A DNA stretch of 64,000 nucleotides, taken from assembly GCF_035083965.1 (NCBI RefSeq), contig NC_089740.1, positions 10,910,596-10,974,595 of the forward strand, read 5' to 3'. The stretch is from Branchiostoma lanceolatum (lineage: Eukaryota; Chordata; Leptocardii; Amphioxiformes; Branchiostomatidae). Under the pieces are notes generated by a model. That model ran no database searches. It worked only from the letters and a program-made list of their open reading frames with translations, and was not told where the DNA came from. Below are positions 10,786-23,332 of this stretch, one piece after another. The first letter of the stretch is position 1. Each line of letters opens with the position of its first letter. A program made the translations under genes and the position numbers.

Positions 10786-13700
10786 ATGATGGTAAGGTTT
10801 GACATTCCCACGTTACTAAAACACAGTTTTAAAGTAAGGTACAACATGTATATTGTTTCCTCATTTGTTGTTGGAATGTATCAGGGGATTTCCTTTAGAT
10901 ACCACTTACATTATATATATAATGCTTACAGTGTTACTGGAACCTAATACAATGCCCTCTTCACCCAGCGCATATGGTCGATCGTTTCGTTGATTATCAT
11001 ATTTTCATATCATTTGATGAACTTGTCAAAGTTATCATGGCTGTATCGTAGGAGTTCATGATGTCGCCAGTATCTCTTCAATAGATAATTTCTCACTCAT
11101 ATAGATTAAAGGTAAATAACGTTTGTCCAAACAGGAACTCAATCGCATTTCAAATAGAATCTCCTTTGTTCTATCTTTTTACGACTTTCTCTGATATATT
11201 TACCTGTTGTGAAAGGTGGTCGAATGGACTCTTAGAGATGCGCACAAAATTGTCGATTCTTCTTCGTGTGTATTTGATTTGGAATGAATAACGCTAACAA
11301 GTATGGAGTCATGGCGTTAAAATAACCTGCCATGTTTTTACGGAACTTCCTCGTTTCGGTTCCGGAATTTGATAGGGGAAGGTTGAGCGCTTTTGACCAA
11401 GACATGTCAGCTAAGTATATGCCGACCTGCTGGTCCGAAGGAGAAACAAAGTGCAATTAATTAAAGAGTAAACATAGAAAGAAGTTTGCGGGGAAGAATT
11501 CGATGATACAGAAAAGACAACAATTGCAAGCTAGCTAATGCATGAAAGAGTCATGAAAGTTATAATAAGGGGCGTAAGATAACGGAAAATTCCGAAACGA
11601 CCGCTCAAAATTGACTTAACAATAAGTAAGGAAGGTAGCGTGCTTTGTCAAGTGTTTAGCGACCCTAGCTTCTTGATCAAGAGGTTGGGAGTTCAAATCT
11701 CTGTTGTTGACGCTCCCCCGACATGCGCGATATGTACTGGAAAGGGTTGCAGTCCTTAGGACGGAACGTTGAGCCCTCACTGTTCATTGTGCTTGTCGAA
11801 ACTCGGAGCTGGGGGAATTTCTCCGGAAAAATAAACCTGTAAATACTCTACATAGCGTCTGTTTTCTCTGTCACGACCAGTGGATGATTAGCTCTTAATT
11901 AGCTAAACTGGTTCAATATCACTTAGTAATACCCCCGTGTTAAGTGTGCATTTTCACTTTCATGTTATTTGATTAGCCAGTAAAGGTGGCTTAACTACAT
12001 GAGTTTGGATGTAACGTTACATGATTACAATGGACTTTGCTTATTTCTCGCCAAAAGGTTCGACTGCTTCCTCTTTTTTGCCTCGTGACCGTTGCCCTCT
12101 TTGGACACGTGGTTGCCGTGCCCAAGGCAGTGACGCAACTCGGCGTCATGATCACCAAGGTGACGGGCAGACCTCCATGGAAGTACTGGAACTACGGCTG
12201 CTGGTGCGGTAAGGGCGGCCAGGGTCCCGCGGTGGACGCCACAGACAGGTGGGTGAAATAAGCCGCTCCACAGTTTAAACTGCGCGTGTCTAGCGTGATG
12301 CATTGTGGGTAATATGTCAAAGGTGAAGGTCCTTGCAAACAGTTCTTGTCTACACCATTCTTCTGTCATACATATCTAGATGTGTTTTGATGTCTCAGGG
12401 GCATTCAACTTTGACATATTTCCCACAATGCACCACGATGCGCAGTTTAAAACGTGAACCGGCTTATAGAATTATCCCAATCCACCACTTTAAGCCCTGG
12501 TAAAATATGAAAATGTGACGACAAAATATCAGAAGACATTTTCACGGATCTTATTGCATGCTAGGAGACGCGGGGCATTATGAATAGACAAAATCATTAC
12601 CATGACAACGCGTAAACTGTGCATGCGTACTGTGTCCGGCCCGGTTTACATGTATGGTTTCCTTTTTTTTTCTTTCATTAGTTGCTGTCAAACGCACGAC
12701 TTTTGTTACGAGGACCTTGGGAAGCCTCCGTGCAAGTGGACGTTCAAGCAATACTTCACGTCCTACAAGTACGGCATTGATGGCAAAACTGTCACGTGCG
12801 GTAAGTCAGTAACACATTTTATGTCAAATTCTATGAATGAAAGAAAGGAGCTGTTTCAAGAGGTTACCAAATTCCATTCTAATTTCTCCACGTTTACACA
12901 CAAAAAGAAAACTACTCTCCTCTTATATCACAAAACCCACATATTACAGAAAAAGTGGAATCATTCGTCTTCCACTGTCTCGGAAAAGAATTTAGTGTCC
13001 ATATTTTGACTTAGATAGTCACATGTTGTATTGTTCCCCCATTATCTGTCCGCCGTTTTTCATGTTGCATGTACTTACAACTAGCCTACGGGCAAGAACT
13101 TGCAATAAACTGTCATTAACTAATCAACGAAACATTCCCAATAATGAATAAAACAATGAATTCACTAAAAGTCCAATAAACAGTTCACGGAGGTACATGT
13201 ATGAGATAGTCGGTGTCTTCTTTTCTGCAGGTGATCAGGAAGGGACGTGTAAACGGACGCTGTGTGAATGCGACAAGACGCTGGTCAGCTGTTTCGCCAG
13301 GAGCACATACGTCGAGAAGCACGATCATATGGATCAAAGTGAGACTTGTGAACCAGCTAGCCTAGCACATTAAGCTTCTGTCATACATTCGGGACCTTCT
13401 TAAGACTTTTGTCCCGACCACTCCCCAACCAAGGTCGGCGCTGGGTTTGGAGTAGCCTAGAATCCACTCTATTCTATTCCTCTGATCGTAACCAAGCAGA
13501 ATATGAATTTCCCCACTTTGACTTATTTTTGACGGCTTAGACTATGTACTATCAAGCAGTTTTGCCGACTAACTCCCAACGACAGATGACCAACTCCCAA
13601 CCATGGTCTGGAGAAGGTCGGGAGGCCATGATTCGGCTATGTGTAACAGGTGCTTAAGTTAAGCCCACATGAATTTCTTAAAACGATTCACAATTTCTCA

Positions 13701-14917
13701 TTTCGGCGCAGCACTGTGTAAACAATACGTGTTTTATGTCAACCCGTCAAGTGCCCCCATGCGCCCAATATTATATTGCACGGTTAAGTATACACAGCAT
13801 TTTGAAAGAATAATTGAATTTATTCATATTGATACAGGCCAAACGTTACATTAGCTCAACGTCATCTTCTTGCACAAAATAGGATTGAGTTCTGGAAGTT
13901 GTAGGTTTTGGAAATTGACGATGTATAGGAAACGTTGACTCGATTACTTCTATTTTTTAACCGCGAATGACATATATTATTTACCATATACCATTTAGTT
14001 GGTTGTGAAATATCTTGTATATTATTATGTCATACTAATTCTAAGTGACCTCATAGTTGGAATCAAAGTCAACTAAGCCTCATAACCCGATTCCCCTTTG
14101 CGAGCCTTCCACCATTTCCCCATTCCCGAAAAGACCCAAATTTGACAATTTGACGGTCGTCTTAGACACTTTTGTGGAGGCGGCCGGAAGCGGTACTGCA
14201 GATTAGGCTCTAATAGGGTATATCGTCTCGACTTGTAAAAAGTAAAAATATACATGAAATTACGCTTAAAGGCATGGTGGGCACTTTCCCAAACAGGTCC
14301 AGACATCTTCACATACATTTAGAATGACTTTTAAGACGCTAGTTGACAGAAGAAGGATTTACTTTTAAGCGCTGCGCGAGAAGCCAACGTAACACGTTGG
14401 CCGCCTGTTGAAGCGCCGCCTATATTCATGTACACACCACTTCTAACACGCAAGGAGGTTAAAGACATTTGTTGGCTTTCCCTTGAGAACTTTGGCCTTT
14501 TACTCAACTGTTCGCTTACATGATAGATATGTGGAAATAAACCTGGCCACAAATCGATATAGATATAGCCAACATTCGTATTTAGTATTACACATGTAGT
14601 AGCCTATTGTTACAACATAGTCAGTCACAGTTCACTGACACATGTATGTTTTTCACTATGTTTATACCATGAATTTGCAATTAGCCCACGGGCATGAAGT
14701 TGCAATACAACTTTCTGTATATAACATCGACTTAAAAATCGTGCGGATATCACCCATAAAACCAAGTCAATGTGTCCTTACGGAACGTCATGGTATGATC
14801 TTTATATATCTTTATCATTTTCAGTAATAAAAATTATATTTCTATCCCACAGCAATCTGCAAGAAGGGCAACTCCACCGAAATGATGCATGATGGTCTAC
14901 CCTGGGTCTTCCCATGA
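10786..14917 (+). CDS. Secreted phospholipase A2, gene B
   Basis: Paralogue of gene A. Proposed exons: 10786-10791 (ATG ATG, donor gtaagg; inferred), 12058-12248, 12682-12800, 13231-13338, 14853-14917 (TGA), 162 residues. The first large exon encodes a signal peptide ([19 protein letters not shown]) and, without interruption, the calcium loop [11 protein letters not shown]. Next come the active site [11 protein letters not shown] with His-Asp, then the Cys-rich exon [11 protein letters not shown], which is 108 nt exactly as in gene A. The final exon, [11 protein letters not shown]..., is unlike gene A's. Phases match gene A throughout. The reading frame upstream of 12058 has no ATG, so a separate start exon is needed. 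The ATG-ATG exon fits in phase and makes a good signal peptide, but it is the least certain part. It is expected to be a secreted, calcium-dependent lipase; the substrate is unknown. Confidence 0.85.
11640..11845 (+). mobile_element. tRNA-derived SINE
   Basis: A tRNA-like head contains a B-box-like gggagttcaaatctc. An unrelated body follows, ending near gaataaacctgtaaatac (gcttgtcgaaactcggagctggggg). It lies upstream of the main exons of PLA2 B. The family name is not known to me. Confidence 0.6.
12262..12475. repeat. MITE-like element, family 1, copy 2 (intron of PLA2 B)
   Basis: agccgctccacagtttaaactgcgc at the left and gcgcagtttaaaacgtgaaccggct at the right are inverted. The interior gtcaaaggtgaaggtcc and ttcaactttgacatatttcccaca match the other copies. 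It follows the calcium-loop exon, a different intron from the gene A copy. Confidence 0.75.
13400..13660. repeat. Interspersed inverted-end repeat
   Basis: Ends cccgaccactccccaacca and ccaaccatggtctggag...gtcggga are roughly inverted. Related text occurs at 31840-31960 (cccgacctctccagaccatgg ... ggttgggagttggtc). Intronic in PLA2 B. Confidence 0.5.
14070..14450. repeat. Interspersed repeat, family 3, copy 1
   Basis: Contains cgagccttccaccatttcccc, aacaggtccagacatcttca, ttagaatgacttttaa and gcgctgcgcgagaa. The same ordered words appear at 50140-50400 and, reversed, at 55725-56110. Intronic in PLA2 B. Confidence 0.75.
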
Positions 14918-14999
14918 TCCTCTGGTGTGCGAGGATCGCCTGTGTTCCGTACATCGAATCTCTTTCGATGAAACTACCGGCAACAAATTTGCTGTTGAG

Positions 15000-17417
15000 A
15001 AATGGAAATAGTTCATTGCACTCACTTACAAGTTACATTTAAATTTGTGAAGATTAGTTCCTTGCACTGTTTGTCTTATCACCAAATATAAAAATCATGT
15101 TAATCTGGAGTTATCAATTTGGATCACGCACAGATACATACATACATACATACATACACACATGCATGTACACACACACACACGCATACACACACACACA
15201 CACTCACACACACACACTGTGCCTTAATGTCTAGTTTTTGACTTGTTTTAGATCTGATTTGTAAGATCAACGCAATTCAGGAATACATGTATATGCGAAT
15301 TTCTAGGAATAGAATAAATAAATGAATGAATTTGAATGAATAAAGATGGACAGATTGAAAGATTGCTAGTCTGCTTTAAAATAATCAACAGGAACATTGT
15401 GCATGTCACACTGAGGGGCTAGACTAAAAACTATTACGTTAACGATTAAAACGTTGGAACAAGACTTCGTAGATCTACAGTTGACACATATGTCTTTCTA
15501 TACCTACTATCAAAGCCGCTTGTAGCATATGAATACATATTACATGAGAGTTTCCTTGTATACAGGATATGGTCGTGTTTTGAGTCTTTTGAGTTTTGAG
15601 GAAGTAATTCAAAGGAGGAACAGATGTTTTTGAAGGGTATGGCGGCGGGGGAAAATATATATCAACAAGTTCGGAGCAACAAAAGTGTCAAAATGTGGGC
15701 GAGGCAACCAGAAGAATTATCAAAAGATTGGACCAAAATATTATGATTCTTCAACATACAACAGTCATAAATCGTCTTAATGTACAGACGAAATCATGAA
15801 TTTGCTGTTGCACGGGGTAGCTATGGCTTGGAAGGAATATATTGCCACTGTTTATGCCATAATGGTTGTAGAATATAACTTCAACATTTATGTTAGGCTA
15901 TCTAGCTTAGGGTATAGGACTCTGGTTAACGTTTTTTCAGCACGAACTTCACAGCAACATTATACATTGCAGAAGGACCTAATTCTAAAGAATGGACATG
16001 GGACAAAAATATTTTAAAACAGGTCTAAAGAGGAACTTAGGTGGGAAGGGGTGGGGAGGTTGCGTGTCACTTTAAGTACGTCATTTCCGGTACTGCTTCT
16101 CGTCGACAGATGCCTAATAGCGGCTATTTGAGCAATATCATGAAAATGATACGACTGTGTATTTACCAGGGACTTCATACCTAACGTATCGAGAGGGTAT
16201 GATTAAACAAAACCCTCGACTTCTCGTCTCGCAAATGTCAATAACAAGTGCCTATATCTGAATTGTAATCTCGTGCAATTTGTAAATAGTGACCCGCATT
16301 TTCCGATCGACCACTTCCGAAGTTCGGGTTGAACGAAGCTTTCTGTGGTAATTTGAAGCAAAAATGGTCAAAAATTGAACTATATACACTTGTTCTGTCT
16401 GATGCATCATCATCATAATGACAAACCTACAAGATCCACGGTTCCGTGTTGAATATTTTTCATTCCAATGGCAAAGAATAGAGACAGCTCTGCAAGTAAC
16501 TCGGTCGTTCCCTTGCCTAATATTACGTATAATCAAATTTTATGATGCCCTGTTATACACCTGTCATAAACACTTCGGCAACTAGCGCTAGCTACCTAAA
16601 CATTTATCAACCCTAGATTTCTCTTGAATGTGGCACTTTAGCGATTGTAGCAACGCTCTTTGAAATATACAACGCAGTTTCGAAAGTATTTGTTCGTACA
16701 ATGTCGGTTTAGATAATCTTCGGCTAAGGTTACACTGATCAATTAACGGGCGGTAACTGGGCGTAAGCGCGTCCTTTTGAAGGCCCATCCCTTATTTACA
16801 AATCCTCGATGGCTACAGTTTTCACGGAACGTCACGTTTATTTGATGAAACGTGGGGTGACGTGGTAAATTTGGTGCGGCCATACTCGACATTTTTGTGG
16901 ACTAAAAAAATACACAAAAGGCAAACACAATGGCAGAAGTCACCACAAACTGAAGATAATTTTTGACAAAATGGTAAACGCATAATTGTTTCAAACAGGA
17001 CGTCCGGATTTTTTCAATGAAATCCGTTGTAATCTCAAGAGGGGAATGTGTCGTCTGACATGGTAAACATGGGTTGCCATGACGACGAATGGAGGATTTA
17101 TAAACCGCCCACCAGATGCTTTCTTGTCCAGGTTAATTTCCCGCCAGTTACAGGAAAGGGCTGAAAAACGTTCGTTGCGTCAGAGGGCGAGCTTCGCGCG
17201 CATTTTATTGAAAGTTTTACCTCAGACGACACAACGAAATCGTTTTCTCGAACGTTGTTACTGACATTCTTTCAGAAGATCATACGTTTTGGTTAATCTA
17301 ATAGTCTGAGAGGCATCTGTGGACGGTTGAAGAGGAGGATTTGGCCGATAGGAGGCTTGCTGTTGCTGATTTTTTTTCCTGACGAACACTTCAACTAGCC
17401 ATCGGGCAGACGACACC
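15000..17417. other. Spacer between PLA2 B and precursor gene 1
   Basis: No gene recognised. It holds a CATA/CA microsatellite (15133-15220) and ordinary AT-rich sequence. 16800-17400 is the likely promoter and 5' UTR region of the precursor gene that starts at 17418; no clear TATA box was found. Confidence 0.5.
15133..15220. repeat. CATA then CA microsatellite
   Basis: Six or more CATA units followed by interrupted CA repeats. Confidence 0.9.
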
Positions 17418-19365
17418 ATGAAGATACTTCTCGTCGCCATCTTGATCACCGCCATCTTGATTTGCTCATCCGAAAGCAGAGCAGGTGGGTACAAGATAGC
17501 ACAACTTGATAGGTTTCTTAGCCTCTATAGCATATGTACCTCTTTTTTCATGGTGATATTACTGAAACAAGAGCCTTGAACGAAAGTGACTGTAGTGCGA
17601 GGCTGGAAGCATACTAAGGTAAAGTAAAGCAGGCATCCTCAATTGAGGTGAAGCATAATGCTTTTTCAAGAAGCTAGTGGTAGTGCAATGCGGCCTCGGC
17701 ACGGCTCGCGTTTTTTGGCCAAGCACACCGGGTCACCCCTACTCTTCTCGATAAGTGTGTTGGGTTCTTTTACGTGCAGAGGTTTGACGCCCTAAAGCTC
17801 CCCCATACACGGGGCCGCCGTCTTTACGTCCCCATCCGATAGGACGATGCGCATCTTTTCCAGTCATGTCCAGGCCAGGGCCCGAACTCGGGCCGAAGCA
17901 TACTACACCGGAAAAATATTAGAAACCTATAGCCTCCATAGCAGGCTCTCTGGGCATTTATTTGGGTTTATAATACACTTTTGTTGATGACTTATTTTTG
18001 TAATGGGTCGTTTATGCAGCCAGCCCGTAACCATTATACCCGTACAAGCGACCTGGCTGTAGAAAAGAACCAGTATAAAAAGAAGTCATCAGCAAAAGTG
18101 TATTATAAACCCAAATAAAGGCCCAGAGAGCCTGCTATGGAGGCTATACGTTTCTAGTATTTTTCCGGTGTAGTATGCTCCCAGCCTCGCACTACAGTCA
18201 CTTTCGTTCAAGGCTCTGATCTTGTTACAGTAATATCACCATGCTAGCCAGAGGTCAATGAAGAAAAAGGGGTACATATGCTGAGTTTTCAGGTTATCTG
18301 TATTTATCTTTACACCAAAAATATGAATTAGAAGTTCTTAACAACCTTTGATTATACATTGTGCGAAACCAACTTGTAGAAAAAAATACGATGAAGCTAC
18401 TTCGTGTTTCCCAGACGTTAAAAGCAACAAACAACGTATATACTATAAATTAACCAGTTCGTTATACGGACACAACTACCAGTACTAGAAAGTGCACGGA
18501 AAACAATGTGCTCGTGTGTACCCGTGTGTGTTTGACTTTGGACAAAGTGTCCGACCATATGCGCTTGACAATGACATATGTATCCGACGTGTGTATTTGA
18601 TTAGCAAAGCAAAGCGACATATGTAGATACAGAGCAAATATAGACGATTTAAGATGTCAAGTTTCAAACAGTTTCCTTTCATGTTTACTGTAGTCTCAGA
18701 CGTTCTGCTGGAGAGGTTGGACTCGGAGACCAAAGAGGAGCGCCACCTGGCGATCAAGAAAAATGGGCAGGATGTCGTCATTGACCCTGAGGATGATTGG
18801 TACAGCGCCATGATGGTACGTTTAATGGTAAACTGAAAACGTTTCAAAGGAATACACTCTGGCTTGAACAAGTCAACTGTTTTTTGTGTATATTACTCAA
18901 TTTACTGCTTTGGTGTTTGATAGTTTTGTATCATTGTATCATTTTATCTCATACTGTACGGGGTGAAATAAGTTGCACAACTTGTCTCCTAATTTTGTTG
19001 GATTGTCTTCTGAATAAGTAATGAAAAAGACACTGCCGACTTTTTTGCAAATTTTATTACATTCTTCATGATTCTTGCCATCTATTCCAATTGGCGGGAA
19101 AACTGTTACATCAAGATTTCAAAAACAACAATGATAATGATGACTTAGAGCCCTCTCAAGTTTTCAATTTAGACTTGTCTCTTCATTTTCTTTCCCAATC
19201 TTACCTAATTGATTACTAAGCCCTTCCCCTATTCCCACATAGGGCAAGAGAACTTCCATTGACAGCCATGAAGAGGGTCGTGACCTTCAACCCACCAAGG
19301 TCCGCGTCTCAGGTCACAAGGCGAGGTCAGAGATCAAAGTTGACGAGGGAAGGGGTGAAAGTTAA
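17418..19365 (+). CDS. Small secreted precursor 1, candidate amidated neuropeptide
   Basis: Three exons: 17418-17484, 18700-18815, 19243-19365 (TAA), 101 residues. Exon 1 encodes a signal peptide (MKILLVAILITAILICSS). Exon 2 ends with a dibasic KK and then the 18-residue segment NGQDVVIDPEDDWYSAMM. Exon 3 starts with GKR, the usual signal for dibasic cleavage and C-terminal amidation, followed by a 37-residue hydrophilic tail. Phases are 1 and 0, identical to precursor gene 2, and the core VVIDxxDDWY recurs there. There is no cysteine after the signal region, so a disulphide-folded protein is unlikely. I do not recognise the peptide family. Secretion and processing are inferred from signals. 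It is not proven to be a neuropeptide. Confidence 0.75.
17529..18282. mobile_element. Foldback element in intron 1 of precursor gene 1
   Basis: The outer arms 17529-17616 and about 18172-18282 are inverted copies (agcatatgtacc...tcatggtgatattactg; cttgaacgaaagtgactgtagtgcgaggctgg). Inner arms at 17896-17995 and about 18083-18172 continue the palindrome (acaccggaaaaatatt...tagcctccatagcaggctctc). The left arm is split by a SINE-like insertion. Confidence 0.85.
17607..17905 (-). mobile_element. SINE-like insertion inside the foldback, with 10-bp target duplication
   Basis: The segment 17617-17895 is flanked by the direct repeat aagcatacta (17607-17616, 17896-17905). The uninterrupted right arm of the host foldback carries this site once. 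The insert's text (ttcttctcgataagtgtgttgggttcttttacgtgc and gcactaccactagct when reversed) recurs at 26060-26195 and in part at 50640-50730. Confidence 0.85.
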
Positions 19366-20713
19366 AAGGATGAATTAAAGATGTCGATGGACACAACTCC
19401 GTTGAAATGGCTTTCTCATTTTGTATTTCACAATAATTTTGTTAATTAGTAGGTTTTTTTTTTACTACATCCGCTTTCGTGCAGCATCGTAATGCCCCGT
19501 TATATCAACCTTTCCTTGAGAGTCATCTTGCGTACAAAAGTATAGGCATGGTTGTTTTAAAAGCAAAGTTCTTTTATATTTAACGTTAGTCCACACAACA
19601 ATACTTACGAAGTTAACGCGTAACGCACCTGATTTCCGGAAAGGCGGCGACAAACGCGTTCGTTTGACAGAGGGGTGGAGGAAATAATGTTACGTTTCCT
19701 CTTTTTAGAAATTCAGAATGGACCTGCGATTTTACGACAGTTTCTCAGCACGCGAAATTAGCTTAAAAGATTTAAACTTTGAACTGAGGACGGTAAAACG
19801 CAGGAAATGCTGAGCTATTCGGCAAATGGAGAGTTAGACAAGCTTTGGACGAAAGTGAAGAAAGATCCGATCTTGACAGCTGACACGTTGGAGAAGATGT
19901 TCCTACAGATACTGTAGAAAGGCCTCAGAGTCACGAAAGGCACCCACACCACACCGCACCACACACCAAACCAAACCAGAACATACATTGTACCAGGCAC
20001 TTGCCTGCATTGAATGACATGCCCTGTTACTTAATTCACATGTACTAATGGCAGAATATGAAATATGCTGATATGTATATATATATATATAAGATACTTA
20101 TACTAGAAAATCTATTGAATTATATTGAGGTAACTGTTACATGATATATTGACAAATAAAAAGTCCAAATTGAAAGCTAAGTCAACTAGATTCAAAATGT
20201 TTTATTGCACATTTGGATGCATTTTCCTCCCGTTGATTCCCTGCCTTTGCGAAATGCCTTCCTCATTTGTAATCTACAATGCAAAATTCTGTGTTATGAA
20301 TAAATAGATACCAGATTTTGTATTTTCCATTTTTTCACTTTCTGTTACAAAGTTCTACTAAATCTATATTTGTGAACAGGTGCTACTGATATTGCTACAA
20401 TAGGGTCCTAGAAATTACACATATCAATCTGTCTAATCTGACATGCTACTGTAAGCATTTGATATCGTTATCGAGTAAAATCTGACAACTGCCTTTTTAC
20501 ACCTCCTATACAAACATGAATAGGTGTGTTTACATAGAAAATTACATGTTTGATACGTTACATATAACTTTATTTTACGTTTCAATAGATATTTACGCGT
20601 TCCACATTGTTCCATGCCATCAAGCTTCTCCTATATTATCACTTGATAACTTTCCCTTCTTGAGAGCAATATAGACTCTCTTTCTTTTGAAATACTATTC
20701 GAATAGAAAGTCC
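19366..20713. other. Spacer between precursor gene 1 and KCNMB-like gene
   Basis: Convergent 3' flanks, AT-rich, no gene seen. A minus-strand AATAAA near 20567-20572 could serve the KCNMB-like transcript. Confidence 0.5.
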
Positions 20714-22358
20714 CTACGCAAAGTTTTCGAAGACTAGCTTGGGCCTTGACGAAGGTTGGGGCTGATTCTCGTCTCCGGGCTCTTCCGGTTCATCCTGGAA
20801 ACGAGACCAGGGGTTGTTTGATGCACTTGTAGGAAGGGTGGACTCGATATACCGCGTAAAACGGGTGTAGGCGAAACAGAACGCCACCGAGAACACCACC
20901 ATGACTAAGGCCGGCCAGAACAGTGCGTGGAACACTTCGCTCCAGGAAGACTTGACGTGGGTACGGGCTGCACCGGAGGGGTTTCCCGGGTCGTACCAGC
21001 AGGGGTAGGTCTGACCGACTCGTCCCCAGGTTTCCTGGTATCGCTCCACCACTTCGTCGTTCAACTCGTGGTCACGTGAGCATGGTGCAATGGCACACTG
21101 TAACCAAAAGAAGAAATATTCTAAATCACGGTCAAGATATCAAAAAAAGTTCTTCTAGACCCAAATTTACATAAGAGAGCATATGATCTTGTTGTTGTAT
21201 CCTTGTGATATTGTGTAAAAATTAGATACATGGAAATATCTTGCATTTGCTCGACAATGTTGATTTCAGCTGCAACTGGGCATGCGTCAATGATAGAATA
21301 AATGCGATTCTAAAGTCCGTACGTAATCTAAAAAAAAGCAAATGTCCAGCAAACAACATCATTATCACAATACAAAATCTTCATTCATATCATCATAATA
21401 CAAAATTCTATGTTAGTCCTAATCTTCAATTTCATACAACAGATTATGAAATAATAAGTCAAAAGGGGTTCCCGCACAACTTATTACAAGCAAATGTACC
21501 AGAAATTGAAATACTGAATAGTATAGGTAACGTTTTACATTTTTGCACAACGTCAATGTCAATGCATATATAATATTGATTCCCCATTCTTACTTGCGCT
21601 AAGAAGGTGATGTTTTCAGTGCCGTTTGCCGTCAAGGAAGGTGAACATCATTAGACGTAATCATATATAAAATCAGGGCCTCATATACAGAATTAATGAG
21701 GAATTGCTACAATAGGCTTCTTTTCACACTCTGAACAACTCTATATTTGAGTGGATACTGAAGATGATCAATTAACGTAATTCATGCAGATGAGGACATT
21801 TATCGCATAATCAATGTGAAGCAAGCATAATATGTCAGTCGTAAAGGCTAAGGAGAAGGTATGACGTCTTTGAACTCTTGGTTTTTTTTTAGCTAAACGT
21901 TTCAGGGGAATATAAACAAAGCCGACGTCAAATTCATCTCGAGAATCGTCTCAGTTCTTAAAGCACAAATCTTAAAGATCTTCTCTCAATTTACTAACCT
22001 CGTTCCCAAGGTCTTCTTCTGAGTCCACCAGATCAGCAGTTCGCTGTTGCCCGTCTCCGGTAAGGAACGTCACAGAGATGACCAGGCACTCGTACGTGCT
22101 GACACAGACATCGTACCTCCCCAGCGAGCAGCTACAGGAAAACCGGCTGGGACGATCGGGCTTGTCCCCGACGAAGTGCGAGCCGTTCACGTGGCAGGTG
22201 GCCTGTTGTGTCCGCATACGAACCACGGCCGGCTGGGCGACGGTGATCCCGAGAACGACGAGCAGGATCGCTCCGATGACAGCCATGGATAAGAGCATCG
22301 AGATGCCCAATTTTACCAGCCTTTCCTTGGGTGTCAACACACGTACATGTATAGGCAT
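20714..22358 (-). CDS. Calcium-activated potassium channel beta subunit-like protein
   Basis: Two exons on the minus strand: 22358-21999 and 21097-20714, 247 residues, phase 0. The architecture matches KCNMB subunits of BK channels: short cytoplasmic N-terminus, TM1 (LGISMLLSMAVIGAILLVVL), a Cys-rich extracellular loop with an N-glycosylation site (NGS) and CSCSLG...C...ECLVISVTF, then PCWYDPGNP, VFHALFWPALVM and TM2 (about 26 residues) before a polar tail. The PC.YDP and VFH.LFWP signatures are typical of the family. The start is the first in-frame ATG. A longer open frame upstream lacks ATG. It should modulate BK gating at the plasma membrane. Which vertebrate beta it matches cannot be decided by eye. 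Confidence 0.88.
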
Positions 22359-23332
22359 GGTTGTTATGAAAAGAAAGCTTTTCAGCCCACTAGACAAAGA
22401 GTACACTAGTAGTAGTAGTAGTAGTCCACTGTTTTCTGCTGCTGCTATGCGTACAATGTGAACGTATAAAGGCCGATGGACAAACGTTTGTGTTTGATAG
22501 AATGATACAGGAAACAGTGTTGCGTTTAGACTTTGCTCTTCTTGGAAATGGTGAGGTTGCGTGTGACGTTTCGTTGTCGCACCACTTCCGGGTCAAGATC
22601 ATGTTCGCACTGCCTCCTACCGGTTATCTGCTAAACTGCAATATCAGAAAGTTGGATGCGACAGTGCTAAAATTACATGTAAAGGAAAACATTTACTTGC
22701 GACCATGGCAATCTACATAAAACATCCTTGGCATTTGCCAGAGGGCGTTTTGACCTTTCTGCTCGCTCACCAAACCCTTTCACATAGTTGTAAAAAGGTC
22801 AAGAATGTCTGAGTTTTAGCTACGGGACTATCTAAAGTGGTTGTTGACAGTCTCTCGACAAAATAAGTCCTAGAGTTCAACCAGTACATCACCATTTTAT
22901 CATAAAAATACTATTCAGCAACATTTATAAACATCTACGTAGTGTGTACGAAATAACGTACAGATTGGCGCTCGTTATATGTAATATCCTTCCCCTTCCC
23001 TGTTATTCTACTTAGGAAATACAGGTGTCGTGACGACTTTGAGTGTATTCTGCAAATGTATCGAAAGGTTAATACCTGAACAAACATAATGCATTCCTAG
23101 TTTCCCAATACTTTATACTAAATATTTATTCAGGCGTCCCTAGTTTCCGGACCTATCGTTAGGTTGAAAATGTCATGAACGACACAAACAATTTTGAGGT
23201 ATCATTAAAGCAGCTGCTGCTTTTGCGGGTGTGCACAATAACCAAGAGGACCACAGCACAAAGTCGTCATCAAGTTTTACTCGGTTTTCGACGTTTGACG
23301 GACAGGTTTGCAGACGACCCCAATTCGTCAGG

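Noticed and set aside
22047-22461. Plus-strand frames opposite the KCNMB-like exon
   Set aside because: Antisense shadows. The minus frame has both membrane helices and the Cys pattern.
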